A stretch of 64,000 bases of DNA, from the NCBI GenBank assembly GCA_016926735.1, contig JAFGOA010000071.1, forward strand, positions 1 through 64,000, read 5' to 3'. The notes under the pieces are model-generated. The model ran no database searches. It was not told the DNA's origin and was given only the letters and a program-made list of their open reading frames with translations. The position numbers were made by a program, and so were the translations under genes. Below are positions 35,014 through 43,553 of this stretch, in pieces (position 1 is the stretch's first letter; every line of letters begins with the position of its first letter). The DNA comes from Promethearchaeota archaeon (GTDB taxonomy: Archaea; Asgardarchaeota; Lokiarchaeia; Sigyniarchaeales; SOKP01).

Positions 35014-35967
35014 TTAAAAATTTGAATAAACAATAAATTTCTTATCCGAACCAATTGAATATATTTCAAAAGATTTACCTTTTTTAGTTTCACAAAACAT
35101 CTGAATCATTGGAAATAAAAAGATTTTTGTTTCAATTTTCGTATCTTTATCTTTTTCATAAGTTTTATAATCTGTTCCAGCCATATTAATGGTTTTTTTA
35201 ATGTTTTTATTCCAATAACCTAATGATGCTTCTGCTTTATTTGATAATTCTTTAAAATCATTAAATTTTATCCCTTCTACTTGGTCAATAAGCTGATGGA
35301 GATCTTTTTCAATTTCTTTTTCATATTTTGTCTTTGCACTACTATGCAATACTGGTTGACCAGAAACAACTCTTTTGAAAGGGACAGCTTTAATATTATA
35401 TGTATAGAGGTTTTTACTACCATTACATTCTTTACAAGTTTCTTTAAAATTACCTATAGCAAAACAATTATTACAAGGATATTCAAAATCTTTTTTTATT
35501 TTATTTTTTTCTTCATCTTCAAATACGGTTATTTTTGTAGAGATTTTTCCTTTTCCATCACAGGTTTTACATTTTGTTTCATGATAACCTCGACCATTAC
35601 ATTTTGGACAGGATTTGGTCTTTAATGTATTATAAAATGGAACTAATTCTTCTCCATCCCAATTATCTTTTATAACATCTTTTTTAAAATTATAAAAAAT
35701 AATTCTACTTACGCGATCTGCTTTTACGGTTTCTTCTTTTTCTCCTTCTTTAACAGGTTCAATAGTTTTTTTGATAGCAAAATATATTGCTGCTTCTTTC
35801 ATTGTATCTTTTACTGTTTCAGCAGCAGAAATAACATCTAACGAAAAAACAGCACCCTTTGTTCCAAATTGCTTTTCTAATCCTTTTTTATTCTTTCGAT
35901 TTGTATCTTGCTTCCATTTTTCGAAAATATCATCTAAATTTGGAGTCTTTATAATAATATCTGGCAT
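35014..35967 (-). CDS. DnaJ-type zinc-finger protein without J domain
   Basis: This 317-residue protein has a central cysteine-rich domain of the DnaJ kind: CPKCNGRG, CKTCDGKG, CNNCFAIG and CKECNGSKN at residues 117-175, the four CxxCxGxG modules that bind two zinc ions (the third and fourth are altered). There is no HPD-type J domain. The first 115 residues are a beta-rich domain starting MPDIIIKTPNLDDIFEKW, and the C-terminus (200-317) has strands with helices. It may bind unfolded protein or metals, but it cannot stimulate Hsp70 as a standard DnaJ. It is a single gene with its own promoter. Confidence 0.8.
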   Translation of the reverse strand: MPDIIIKTPNLDDIFEKWKQDTNRKNKKGLEKQFGTKGAVFSLDVISAAETVKDTMKEAAIYFAIKKTIEPVKEGEKEETVKADRVSRIIFYNFKKDVIKDNWDGEELVPFYNTLKTKSCPKCNGRGYHETKCKTCDGKGKISTKITVFEDEEKNKIKKDFEYPCNNCFAIGNFKETCKECNGSKNLYTYNIKAVPFKRVVSGQPVLHSSAKTKYEKEIEKDLHQLIDQVEGIKFNDFKELSNKAEASLGYWNKNIKKTINMAGTDYKTYEKDKDTKIETKIFLFPMIQMFCETKKGKSFEIYSIGSDKKFIVYSNF

Positions 35968-36129
35968 ATTTCATCAATTTTATTATTGTATTATACTACT
36001 TATATTAGTATTTTTAGAATTTATCAATATATTTAAATTAAATATATTTATTTTAAGATAAATAATTTTAAGTAGTTTGACTATATTTTTTATAATAAGA
36101 AAATAAAAATATAGAAGATTTTTAAAAAT

Positions 36130-36291
36130 ATGTCAGAAGAAGAAAAGCAATCAGTAGAATTCTTGCTACAATGGATTCAAAATGGAGGATTATCACAGTG
36201 GATTGAGCATTATTTAAATGAAGGAGATGAGGCAAAATTGAAAGAGATTAAGGGACTCTATGATCAAATAAAACAGATTTTTGGATTCTAA
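36130..36291 (+). CDS. Small helical protein, 53 residues
   Basis: An ATG frame of 53 codons encodes two amphipathic helices: SVEFLLQWIQNGGLSQWIEHYL and AKLKEIKGLYDQIKQIF. The composition (charged, few Asn, regular heptad-like spacing, two Trp-Ile pairs) is coding-like and unlike the AT-rich flanks. I recognise no family. It lies between the DnaJ-type gene (divergent) and the helicase, with an AT-rich promoter-like tract before it. Confidence 0.6.
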   Translation: MSEEEKQSVEFLLQWIQNGGLSQWIEHYLNEGDEAKLKEIKGLYDQIKQIFGF

Positions 36292-36392
36292 TCTTTTCTT
36301 ATTATAATATTTTATGTTCTATTTGTTTTTAATTATATTTTTTATTATTAATTCAATTTAATATAAAAAATCTATTTTAAGACAATAAAGAA

Positions 36393-36521
36393 TTAATTAT
36401 CATTCTCTGAAAGGGATGATTTTAATTCTTCGATTAATACTTTAAAAACTTGATACCATTCGATTTTTTTAAAGAATTTATAAACCTCTATTCCATTAAA
36501 TACATGAACTAATAGGTTATA
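36393..36521 (-). pseudogene. Possible gene relic without start codon
   Basis: The minus strand reads as protein for about 42 codons (VFNGIEVYKFFKKIEWYQVF, then KVLIEELKSSLSENDN and a stop). No ATG, GTG or TTG is in frame, and a TAA lies just upstream. It may be the tail of a lost gene or chance. The remaining bases between 36292 and 36758 show only AT-rich DNA and the presumed helicase promoter. Confidence 0.3.
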
Positions 36522-36758
36522 TTAATTCTAACATTCAAGGTTGTATTATATCCTTAATGTTTATAATTTTAGACATATTCAATGTCAAAATAAAAATTAG
36601 AGAAAATTAAAAAGGGAAAGAACAATGAATAACAGTAATAATCTATAAAATTCATCCTATCTTTAAAGGGAATGGATTTTTTCGTATTAGTAATGGGAAA
36701 ATCTTTAATCAATATCGCATTATATATCTAAAGCAACAAGATATAGTTTTTTTATAGG

Positions 36759-39428
36759 ATGAAAGTAATTCAAAAGGATTTTTTTATTGTTATTAATAGA
36801 GATTTAAAGAATAAAGTTGAGAATAAGTATAACGTTAATTTCTTTTATATTAAATCTCTAAATAAATTAAAAAAAAAGTCCTTTTCTTATGTATCAAAAC
36901 CTTTTTTTAATGGAATTATTATTTTGGGTTTAGATTTTAAGAATAAACTTTGTACCTTAAAATTTGATAAGATCTCCCCTGATGGAGTTATAAATCCAAT
37001 AGATCCAAAATTATTTAAAAAATTTTTGTTATCAGATTACAATAGATACGTAGCATTTTCTAGTTTGGATTCATTAGAATTACAGCCGTTTTTTGAAATG
37101 CTCAATAATTTACAATTTGAAAAAGAAAAGATTATAAAATTAACATTTTGTGAATATTGTTTAGAAAAAAGAGATTTCAAAATACTAAATAAAGGAAATC
37201 AGATTAGATCTTTAAATAATCAAATAATATGTTCAAGATGTGCAATGGACATTATATTACATCGTGCTGAAATAAGAAATCTTTTTTCAGCAAGTAAACT
37301 AAATCCAAAATTGAAAAATTTTTTTACACATCTTATTCTTAAATTTAAAGATGTAAAAAAGGTTATAGAAACGTTTAAACCTGACTTTAATCCAATTAAA
37401 AATGAAAATATTACATTATATGATATAGAAAAAGAAATACCAGTGAGTAAAAAATACTTAAACATTAATATTGAAGATCTTGAGCTTTCAGATCCTTTTA
37501 AGAAAAATCTCAGAAAAAATAATATAAAAACACTTTTACCTATTCAAGCAATTTCAATAGATAATGGTCTTATATCTGAGAAATCAAATCAATTAATTAT
37601 GGCTCCTACTTCTGGAGGAAAGACACTTATAGGAGAATTAGCAGGAATAAATAAATTAATTGAAAATCCAACTTCTAAGATGTTATATTTAGTTCCGATT
37701 GTTGCTTTAGCAAATATAAGAGATTTAGAATTTAAAAAAAAATATTCTGATTTAAAGTTAAGAATAATGAAAAAAGTAGGAGAATCTCTTTTAGAAAAAA
37801 AGGATAATGAAAAAATCGAAGATTTGAATCAAGCAAATGTTATTGTAGCGACTTATGAAGCAATTGATTATATTTTAAGAAGCGGTAATAAAGAAGTACT
37901 TGGAAATATTTCTACAATAATTATTGATGAGATTCAAACACTTATAGATCCAGAAAGAGGTTTTCTCCTTGATGGCTTCATAGCTAGATTAAAAATAATA
38001 TTTGATAATGCACAGTATTTATATTTAAGTGCAACAATTGGAGAACCCGAAATTTTGGCAAATAAACTAGCAAGTAAATTAATTCGTTATAGAAATCGAC
38101 CTGTACCCATAGAAAGGCATCTCTTATTATGTCAAAATGATAATATAAAATTAAATTATATTTTTACACTAACAAAAGAAGCATTTTCAAAAAAATCAAA
38201 GTATGGATATAAAGGACAAACAATAATATTTACTCATGCCAGAAAAAAATGTGAATCTATCGCAAAAAATCTTAGAAATAAAGGATTAAACATAAGATCA
38301 TATCACTCAGGATTAACAAATGAGGAAAGAAAGATAATAGAATTTGAATTTCAATCTCAAAAGATTGCTGGAGTAGTATCTACAGCAGCATTAGCAGCAG
38401 GTGTTGATTTACCTGCGAGTCAAGTAATTTTTGAATCTCTTGCTATGGGGATTAAATGGCTTACTGTAGCAGATTTTGAGCAAATGCTTGGTAGAGCTGG
38501 AAGACTCAAAAAACATGAATTAGGAAAGATATATCTACTCGTCCAACCAGAAAAGATATATAATCCACGAATGGATACATCGGAAGAAAATATAGCTATT
38601 CGCCTTCTTAATGGTAAAATAAAAGATTTTGAATTAGAGCCAAATGAAGATAGATCACTTACAGAATTACTCGCATTTATATCAGTATATCCTAATGGAG
38701 TTTCTAAAGACCAATTAAATACCTTTTATAAATATTTAATTAATAGTGATTACGAACTAAATATTTTAATAAATATGTTATTTGATAAAAAATTGATACA
38801 AAAATGGGAGGAAGACAAATTAAAGTGCTTTAAACTGGGAAATGCGATTGCTAAATCGTTTATAACAATTGAAAAAAGTATTGAAATAATTAATATGATC
38901 AAAAAGAGAACTTATTCTATTAAAGAGATTGTATTAAATCTTAAATCTCTAAGAAATATATATATGTCTAAAAGTACTGTAGCAGATCTTTCAAAGAATG
39001 TAAATATGAAATATTTTTCTAATAATTTTTTTAGCGCAAGTATTTTGTCACTAATGGATGCAGAATATGTAAAGAAACGAAAAAAATTTTCTCAAGAATT
39101 TATAAATCTTGTAATAAAATGGACTAATGATATTTTTATTTGCTCCTGTAAAGATAAACCTTATTGTGAATGTGGAAGATTAAATCTTGAAAAAATTATC
39201 CTTGAATTAAGAACTATAGATAATTTTTCAATTCAAGAAATTCATAATTATCTGGAAGAGAATTATAGTATTTTAATATTTAAAGGTGATTTAATAGATT
39301 ATTTCGATAATTTAATCTATTCATTTGAGAGCATTAAAAATATGGTAGAAGGAATAACAAATTTAGAAGAATCATATAAAAAAGAACTATTAGAGATTCC
39401 GTTAATTATAGAAAATATAAAAGGATAG
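36759..39428 (+). CDS. Ski2-like superfamily 2 helicase (archaeal ASH-Ski2 type)
   Basis: This 889-residue ATP-dependent helicase carries all the core motifs: LLPIQ for the Q-like motif, APTSGGKTLIGELA at 282 (motif I), TYEAIDYILR, IIDEIQTL at about 390 (DEIQ box), LSATIGEP (III), TIIFTHARKKCE (IV), STAALAAGVDLPA (V) and QMLGRAGR at 574-581 (VI). A zinc site lies N-terminal to the helicase core (CEYC at 131-134, CSRC at 158-161), and a cysteine cluster CSCKDKPYCECG is near the end. DEIQ with an N-terminal zinc domain suits the archaea-specific Ski2 group that works on RNA or at stalled forks. The subgroup assignment is moderate. Confidence 0.85.
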   Translation: MKVIQKDFFIVINRDLKNKVENKYNVNFFYIKSLNKLKKKSFSYVSKPFFNGIIILGLDFKNKLCTLKFDKISPDGVINPIDPKLFKKFLLSDYNRYVAFSSLDSLELQPFFEMLNNLQFEKEKIIKLTFCEYCLEKRDFKILNKGNQIRSLNNQIICSRCAMDIILHRAEIRNLFSASKLNPKLKNFFTHLILKFKDVKKVIETFKPDFNPIKNENITLYDIEKEIPVSKKYLNINIEDLELSDPFKKNLRKNNIKTLLPIQAISIDNGLISEKSNQLIMAPTSGGKTLIGELAGINKLIENPTSKMLYLVPIVALANIRDLEFKKKYSDLKLRIMKKVGESLLEKKDNEKIEDLNQANVIVATYEAIDYILRSGNKEVLGNISTIIIDEIQTLIDPERGFLLDGFIARLKIIFDNAQYLYLSATIGEPEILANKLASKLIRYRNRPVPIERHLLLCQNDNIKLNYIFTLTKEAFSKKSKYGYKGQTIIFTHARKKCESIAKNLRNKGLNIRSYHSGLTNEERKIIEFEFQSQKIAGVVSTAALAAGVDLPASQVIFESLAMGIKWLTVADFEQMLGRAGRLKKHELGKIYLLVQPEKIYNPRMDTSEENIAIRLLNGKIKDFELEPNEDRSLTELLAFISVYPNGVSKDQLNTFYKYLINSDYELNILINMLFDKKLIQKWEEDKLKCFKLGNAIAKSFITIEKSIEIINMIKKRTYSIKEIVLNLKSLRNIYMSKSTVADLSKNVNMKYFSNNFFSASILSLMDAEYVKKRKKFSQEFINLVIKWTNDIFICSCKDKPYCECGRLNLEKIILELRTIDNFSIQEIHNYLEENYSILIFKGDLIDYFDNLIYSFESIKNMVEGITNLEESYKKELLEIPLIIENIKG

Positions 39429-39454
39429 TATTTTGAAACGTAATAGGCATATTT

Positions 39455-40639
39455 CTAAATTGTATGTATTTCAACAATATCCTTATCCTCTAAATCATAA
39501 TCTAATCCAACCTTCTTTCTCTTTTGTCTGGCATTTTTTCTTATAACAACTGCAAAATCAAATAATTCTAAAAAGGTTCTATGAATTTTGTAAGCAACAT
39601 CTCTAATTTTAGCTTCTTTATTCAAGATTAAAGGTTTTTCAGCAACTTTACCAGAATTCATAGTATAAATTCTTATTTTTTCTAAAAGATTTAAAACCAG
39701 TTCTCCAAAATCTGAAGGAAAATTCTTTCTTACAACACTTGAAGCTATTATTTTAAATTTTTTAGAATATTTTTTTTTCAATATTTCGAAATTATCTTCT
39801 GTATGCGGAAGATCTCCTTTTGTACCAATAATTATTGCTTTTCTATATACTATAGAATGATTTAAACAATCTACTATTTGCTCTAAGTTTATTCTACCAT
39901 ATATTTTTACAATGCAATTATGAATACCATTTACTCTAATAATTTGTTTAATTTTATCTGATAATTCCATACTTTCTTTAGATTCTTTTGTTAAAAATAA
40001 GATTTGAATATTATTTGATCCCGTTTTTTCGATATCTATTGAAGGAGGACATTCATTAATTTTAATATCACCATTACTTAATTCATCAAATAATAAATCA
40101 AGTTGTTCATTAATATCCCTCGATAAATCTACGCAAATAGCAATAAGATCACATGAACGAATTTGTGCAATTATCTCTTTTCCATTTCCTACACCTTTAT
40201 ATGCATTCCTCATAATAGAAGGCATGTCAACTATTTGAAATCTAATCTTTTCATAATTTAATATCCCTATTTCTGGTAATGCATTAAAACTACCGATTTT
40301 TGTTTTTGCGGCATTTGTTAAATAATTAAGAAGTGAGGTTTTTCCTACACCAGGAATATGATAATCACTTATTAGAATAATTTGAATACCCTCTTTCTTA
40401 ATTGAAAAAGGACTAACAACTTTACTTATAGATTTTTGTTTTTTTTCCTCTAATTGCCTTTTAAGCTTCGCTAGTTTAGATTTATTCTGAGCAACAATGT
40501 TTTCGGTGGCTTTATGTTTTGGGACAATAGATAGAAATTCTTCGAGTCTTTTTATTTGCTCCTCTATTGTTCCAGCATCTAAATATTTTTGATATGCTGC
40601 TTGAGCTTCAGGTCCTATATTAGAAGACAAAATAATCAC
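39455..40639 (-). CDS. DRG-like GTPase with C-terminal TGS domain, degenerate G motifs
   Basis: This 394-residue protein has a helical start (residues 1-80), a G domain (85-330) and a TGS domain (345-394). The TGS reads VAYKIHRTFLELFDFAVVIR, then GLDYDLEDKDIVEI, much like DRG1/DRG2. The P-loop is HIPGVGKTSLLNYL, where the first glycine of the G-x-x-x-x-G-K-T motif is His; G3 is VDMPSI instead of D-x-P-G; G4 is GTKGDL instead of N-K-x-D. GTP binding may still occur through GVGKTS, but hydrolysis is in doubt. The start is GTG. It is 11 bases downstream of a longin-like gene, so the pair is probably one operon. Confidence 0.82.
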   Translation of the reverse strand: MIILSSNIGPEAQAAYQKYLDAGTIEEQIKRLEEFLSIVPKHKATENIVAQNKSKLAKLKRQLEEKKQKSISKVVSPFSIKKEGIQIILISDYHIPGVGKTSLLNYLTNAAKTKIGSFNALPEIGILNYEKIRFQIVDMPSIMRNAYKGVGNGKEIIAQIRSCDLIAICVDLSRDINEQLDLLFDELSNGDIKINECPPSIDIEKTGSNNIQILFLTKESKESMELSDKIKQIIRVNGIHNCIVKIYGRINLEQIVDCLNHSIVYRKAIIIGTKGDLPHTEDNFEILKKKYSKKFKIIASSVVRKNFPSDFGELVLNLLEKIRIYTMNSGKVAEKPLILNKEAKIRDVAYKIHRTFLELFDFAVVIRKNARQKRKKVGLDYDLEDKDIVEIHTI

Positions 40640-40650
40640 TCTTTAGATCT

Positions 40651-41112
40651 CTAAAAGATTGATCTAAATCGATCCTCTGTTTTAAGTTTTAAATCTCCTA
40701 AAATATTATCAATTCTTTCTATAAATTTTTTTTCAAAAAATTTCTTTTTTTTAGAAAAAATATCATTGATAGAAAACCGATTTAGAAAATGTTTATTAAT
40801 TTCTATTAGATGTTTTTTAACTACGTCTGTATCTGTTTCTTTTTCAATAATTGCATAATATAGTAATGGTTGTTTATTATTATCAGTATTAGCAAGAGGT
40901 AAAGAGACGATTTCAGAATAACATACTAATTTAAATGACGCTAATGAAACAACATTTATATCATCACCAAAAACTTCAGATGTAAAACTTTCTAAAGCAG
41001 AAAGAAATCCAGCTCTTAGATCTGGATCTAATGGATTATCTGAAGCAGAATAATATTGAATTTCAAAAATATTTCTATTTCCAAGGTTAATTCCTATTTC
41101 AAGAACAGCCAT
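40651..41112 (-). CDS. Longin-like protein paired with a DRG-like GTPase
   Basis: This 153-residue protein opens with strands and a helix in longin order: VLEIGINLGNRNIFEIQYYS, a helix LRAGFLSALESFTSEVF, strands INVVSLASFKLVCYSEIVSL and PLLYYAIIEKETDTDVVKKH, and a long closing helix. It ends IDNILG...EDRFRSIF, like the protein at 2436-2888 (IDEILG...EEKFESIF). Longin and roadblock folds act as GTPase partners (SRX, AP complexes, MglB). It is the first gene of a tight pair with the DRG-like GTPase, which supports a direct partnership. The domain assignment is by pattern, not by search. Confidence 0.6.
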   Translation of the reverse strand: MAVLEIGINLGNRNIFEIQYYSASDNPLDPDLRAGFLSALESFTSEVFGDDINVVSLASFKLVCYSEIVSLPLANTDNNKQPLLYYAIIEKETDTDVVKKHLIEINKHFLNRFSINDIFSKKKKFFEKKFIERIDNILGDLKLKTEDRFRSIF

Positions 41113-41216
41113 AGTTAATTTTTTTATTTTATTAAAAAATAATATCTAATGTGTTTTAATAATTAAAAATTATATATATGTTATAGATAAAGTTATGTTT
41201 AAAATTTTTTTTTTTT

Positions 41217-42083
41217 TTATTCCAACCTATGTGACTCTTGATTTGTATATGCGATTAAAGTATTTTGCATTAAAGAATGTACAGTCATAGGACCAATACC
41301 ACCAGGTGAAGGCGTTATTTTACCACATTTATCCAAAACATCATCGAAATCTACGTCACCACATAATTTTCCATCAACCCTATTGGTACCAACATCAATA
41401 ATTATCGCACCTTCTTTGATTTTATCTTTCGTTATATATTTAGGGCGTCCAACAGCAACAATAAGTATATCCGCTTTTTGCATATGAGATTCTATATCGA
41501 TTGTGGATGTATGACAGATAGTTACTGTTGCATTTCTTTTTAGGAGCATAAATATTAATGGCTTTCCAATAAGAATAGAACGATTAATTATTACTACATT
41601 CTTTCCTTTTAAGTCAATTTTATAAGATTCTAATAGTGTAATTATACCTTTCGGAGTGCAAGCAGCTAATTCTTCATTATAGTCAAATAATTTTCCTCTA
41701 TTTATTGGATGAAACCCATCAACATCTTTGTTGGGATCAATATATTCAATAAACTCGGATGTATATTTAGATAATCCATCAGGGAGAGGAAGTTGTAGCA
41801 AAATACCATGGATAGTATTATCTCTATTTAGAGTGTCAATTTTTTCAAGTAATTCTTGTTTTGATATATTAGCTGATAAATTTATCATAATAGAGGAAAT
41901 TCCTATATTAGCACATGTTTTGTGTTTAATATTTACATATACTTTTGAAGCAGGATTTTCCCCTACTAGAATTGTAGCTAATTTTGGCCTTTTTTTATTA
42001 TTGGCCAATAAAAGGTCAATTTTAGTCTTAAGTTCTAAATTTAGTTCATTAGCAAGCTTATTGCCATCAAGTATTTTATCCAT
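41217..42083 (-). CDS. folD: Methylenetetrahydrofolate dehydrogenase/cyclohydrolase FolD
   Basis: FolD interconverts methylene- and formyl-tetrahydrofolate with NADP. This 288-residue protein shows VGENPASKVYVNIKHKTC with the tyrosine and lysine of the active site, GILLQLPLPDGL, DVDGFHPINRGKL, NRSILIGKPL (usual G-R-S-x-I-V-G-x-P) and TPSPGGIGPMTVHSLMQNT. It is a standard length. It starts six bases after the stop of the toroid-protein gene upstream on the same strand. Folate rather than only methanopterin C1 metabolism is implied, in line with PurH at 51379. Confidence 0.96.
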   Translation of the reverse strand: MDKILDGNKLANELNLELKTKIDLLLANNKKRPKLATILVGENPASKVYVNIKHKTCANIGISSIMINLSANISKQELLEKIDTLNRDNTIHGILLQLPLPDGLSKYTSEFIEYIDPNKDVDGFHPINRGKLFDYNEELAACTPKGIITLLESYKIDLKGKNVVIINRSILIGKPLIFMLLKRNATVTICHTSTIDIESHMQKADILIVAVGRPKYITKDKIKEGAIIIDVGTNRVDGKLCGDVDFDDVLDKCGKITPSPGGIGPMTVHSLMQNTLIAYTNQESHRLE

Positions 42084-42089
42084 TCCAAA

Positions 42090-43217
42090 TCAGATTTGTC
42101 TCCGTTTCCATAAAAAGAATATTAAACCAGCAGTAAATCCAATTGCTACTAAAATGCCTAAAAGAACATACCAATTAAATTCTACAAGGCCAATTTCACT
42201 ATTCAATGAATCAAGAGCATTTAAAATTTTTAGAGTTTGATAGGCATTATAGGACGTACTCATAGAAGAATTTTGACTTCCAATCCCAGTAGAAGGATCC
42301 GAAAATCCACCATCAAGTGTGTTTTGGCGATCTAAAATCCAATTAATTGTTGTAAGTCTATCATTATATTCACTTCCAGATACCATTGAGATAATTTTGA
42401 TATTATAATAGGTGCTCCAAATTACTGTTTGAGTTAAAGAAGTATCTGGTTTATACCCACCATTAGAAAGATAAAAACTCTTAGCATATTGAATTATTTT
42501 CTCTTTAGTCGTAGAAGTTAAATTATTAAAACTATCTAAGCTATTAAGAGCAAGAACGGCATAATTTGTTGATGATATTGACGATACTGCAGTAGAATTT
42601 CCTCCAAATCCTCCATCAGTATTATTACAAGTCAATAACCAATTTATATGACTAAGTGCATTGTTCATTTCTTGATTAATTATCTCATAACATTTAATGC
42701 CTAGGAACGTAGATATTACAATCGGATATGAACTTGTATTTGTCATTGAAAACCCACCTGTGATGAGATTTGTCTGGTTAAGATAATTGATAATTTTTCC
42801 ATTTAAACTACTGTTAGAAATGATTATATTATTAATTTGTCCTAAAGTATTGATTGAACTTAATAGATAATATAAATCATATAAATCCATGGCATCATCA
42901 TCAATCTTATAATCTATTATACTTCCAAATAATTCAGATAGTTCTATAGAATCTACATAATAATTAATTTCATTAAAGTCTTTCAATATCTCTAATGCAT
43001 AAAAAGTTGCATCATAGGAGAGAGGACCATCAACTGAATTTGAAAATCCTTCAGAATCTGAGATTCTATTGCTTGAGATAAAATCTATCAAATAATTGCT
43101 CCTTGATTTTGCTAATGATAAAGGGGTAATTATTAAAAATGATAATAATACGAAGCATATTATCAATTTTTTAGTATGTTTCGTTTTCAATCTTGTACAA
43201 CTTAATTTATCTTTCAA
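42090..43217 (-). CDS. Exported, membrane-anchored toroid (prenyltransferase-repeat) protein
   Basis: This 375-residue protein has an N-terminal signal helix (KLIICFVLLSFLIITPLSLA), a domain of alpha-alpha repeats with GGFSMTN, DGGFGGN, NGGYKPD and DGGFSDP, and a C-terminal membrane helix (YVLLGILVAIGFTAGLIFFLWKRRQ). The repeats are of the prenyltransferase/squalene-oxidase type. The catalytic zinc ligands of prenyltransferases (D-x-C-H) are not visible, so it is probably a binding protein exposed outside the membrane. The start is TTG at 43217. It precedes folD by six bases; the functional link is unclear. Confidence 0.75.
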   Translation of the reverse strand: MKDKLSCTRLKTKHTKKLIICFVLLSFLIITPLSLAKSRSNYLIDFISSNRISDSEGFSNSVDGPLSYDATFYALEILKDFNEINYYVDSIELSELFGSIIDYKIDDDAMDLYDLYYLLSSINTLGQINNIIISNSSLNGKIINYLNQTNLITGGFSMTNTSSYPIVISTFLGIKCYEIINQEMNNALSHINWLLTCNNTDGGFGGNSTAVSSISSTNYAVLALNSLDSFNNLTSTTKEKIIQYAKSFYLSNGGYKPDTSLTQTVIWSTYYNIKIISMVSGSEYNDRLTTINWILDRQNTLDGGFSDPSTGIGSQNSSMSTSYNAYQTLKILNALDSLNSEIGLVEFNWYVLLGILVAIGFTAGLIFFLWKRRQI

Positions 43218-43295
43218 AAATTAATCTTTTTAAATTTAGCTTTTAATTAAAAATTAACTAATAAATCAAAAAAATGACCATTAATTGGGTTTTCA

Positions 43296-43333
43296 ATAAT
43301 ATTAAAATTCAAATAAATTTGAATTAATATTAT
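43296..43333. promoter_or_regulatory. Near-perfect 38-bp palindrome
   Basis: ATAATATTA-AA-ATTCAAAT (43296-43314) is mirrored by ATTTGAAT-TAATATTAT (43317-43333): 17 paired bases with a two-base bulge and a two-base centre. It lies 79-116 bases before the start of the toroid-protein/folD operon in a 336-base gene-free stretch (43218-43553). A regulator site or cruciform is likely. Nothing else is seen in the stretch. Confidence 0.55.
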
Positions 43334-43553
43334 ATAATTCCTCTTATGGCTCTAAATTATTATTTCACTTGGTATTGGTTAGAAGTTCTTCATTGATTAA
43401 GAATAAATTAAAATTTTATCAATTTCTATTATTATAAAAATACAATTTTTATTATTTGTTTATTTAAAAATCAAGGAAGTACAGGTATAAAAGAAAATAG
43501 GAAGATATAAAGAATTATTCAATAGAATTAATATAACATATAAAAGATCAGAA

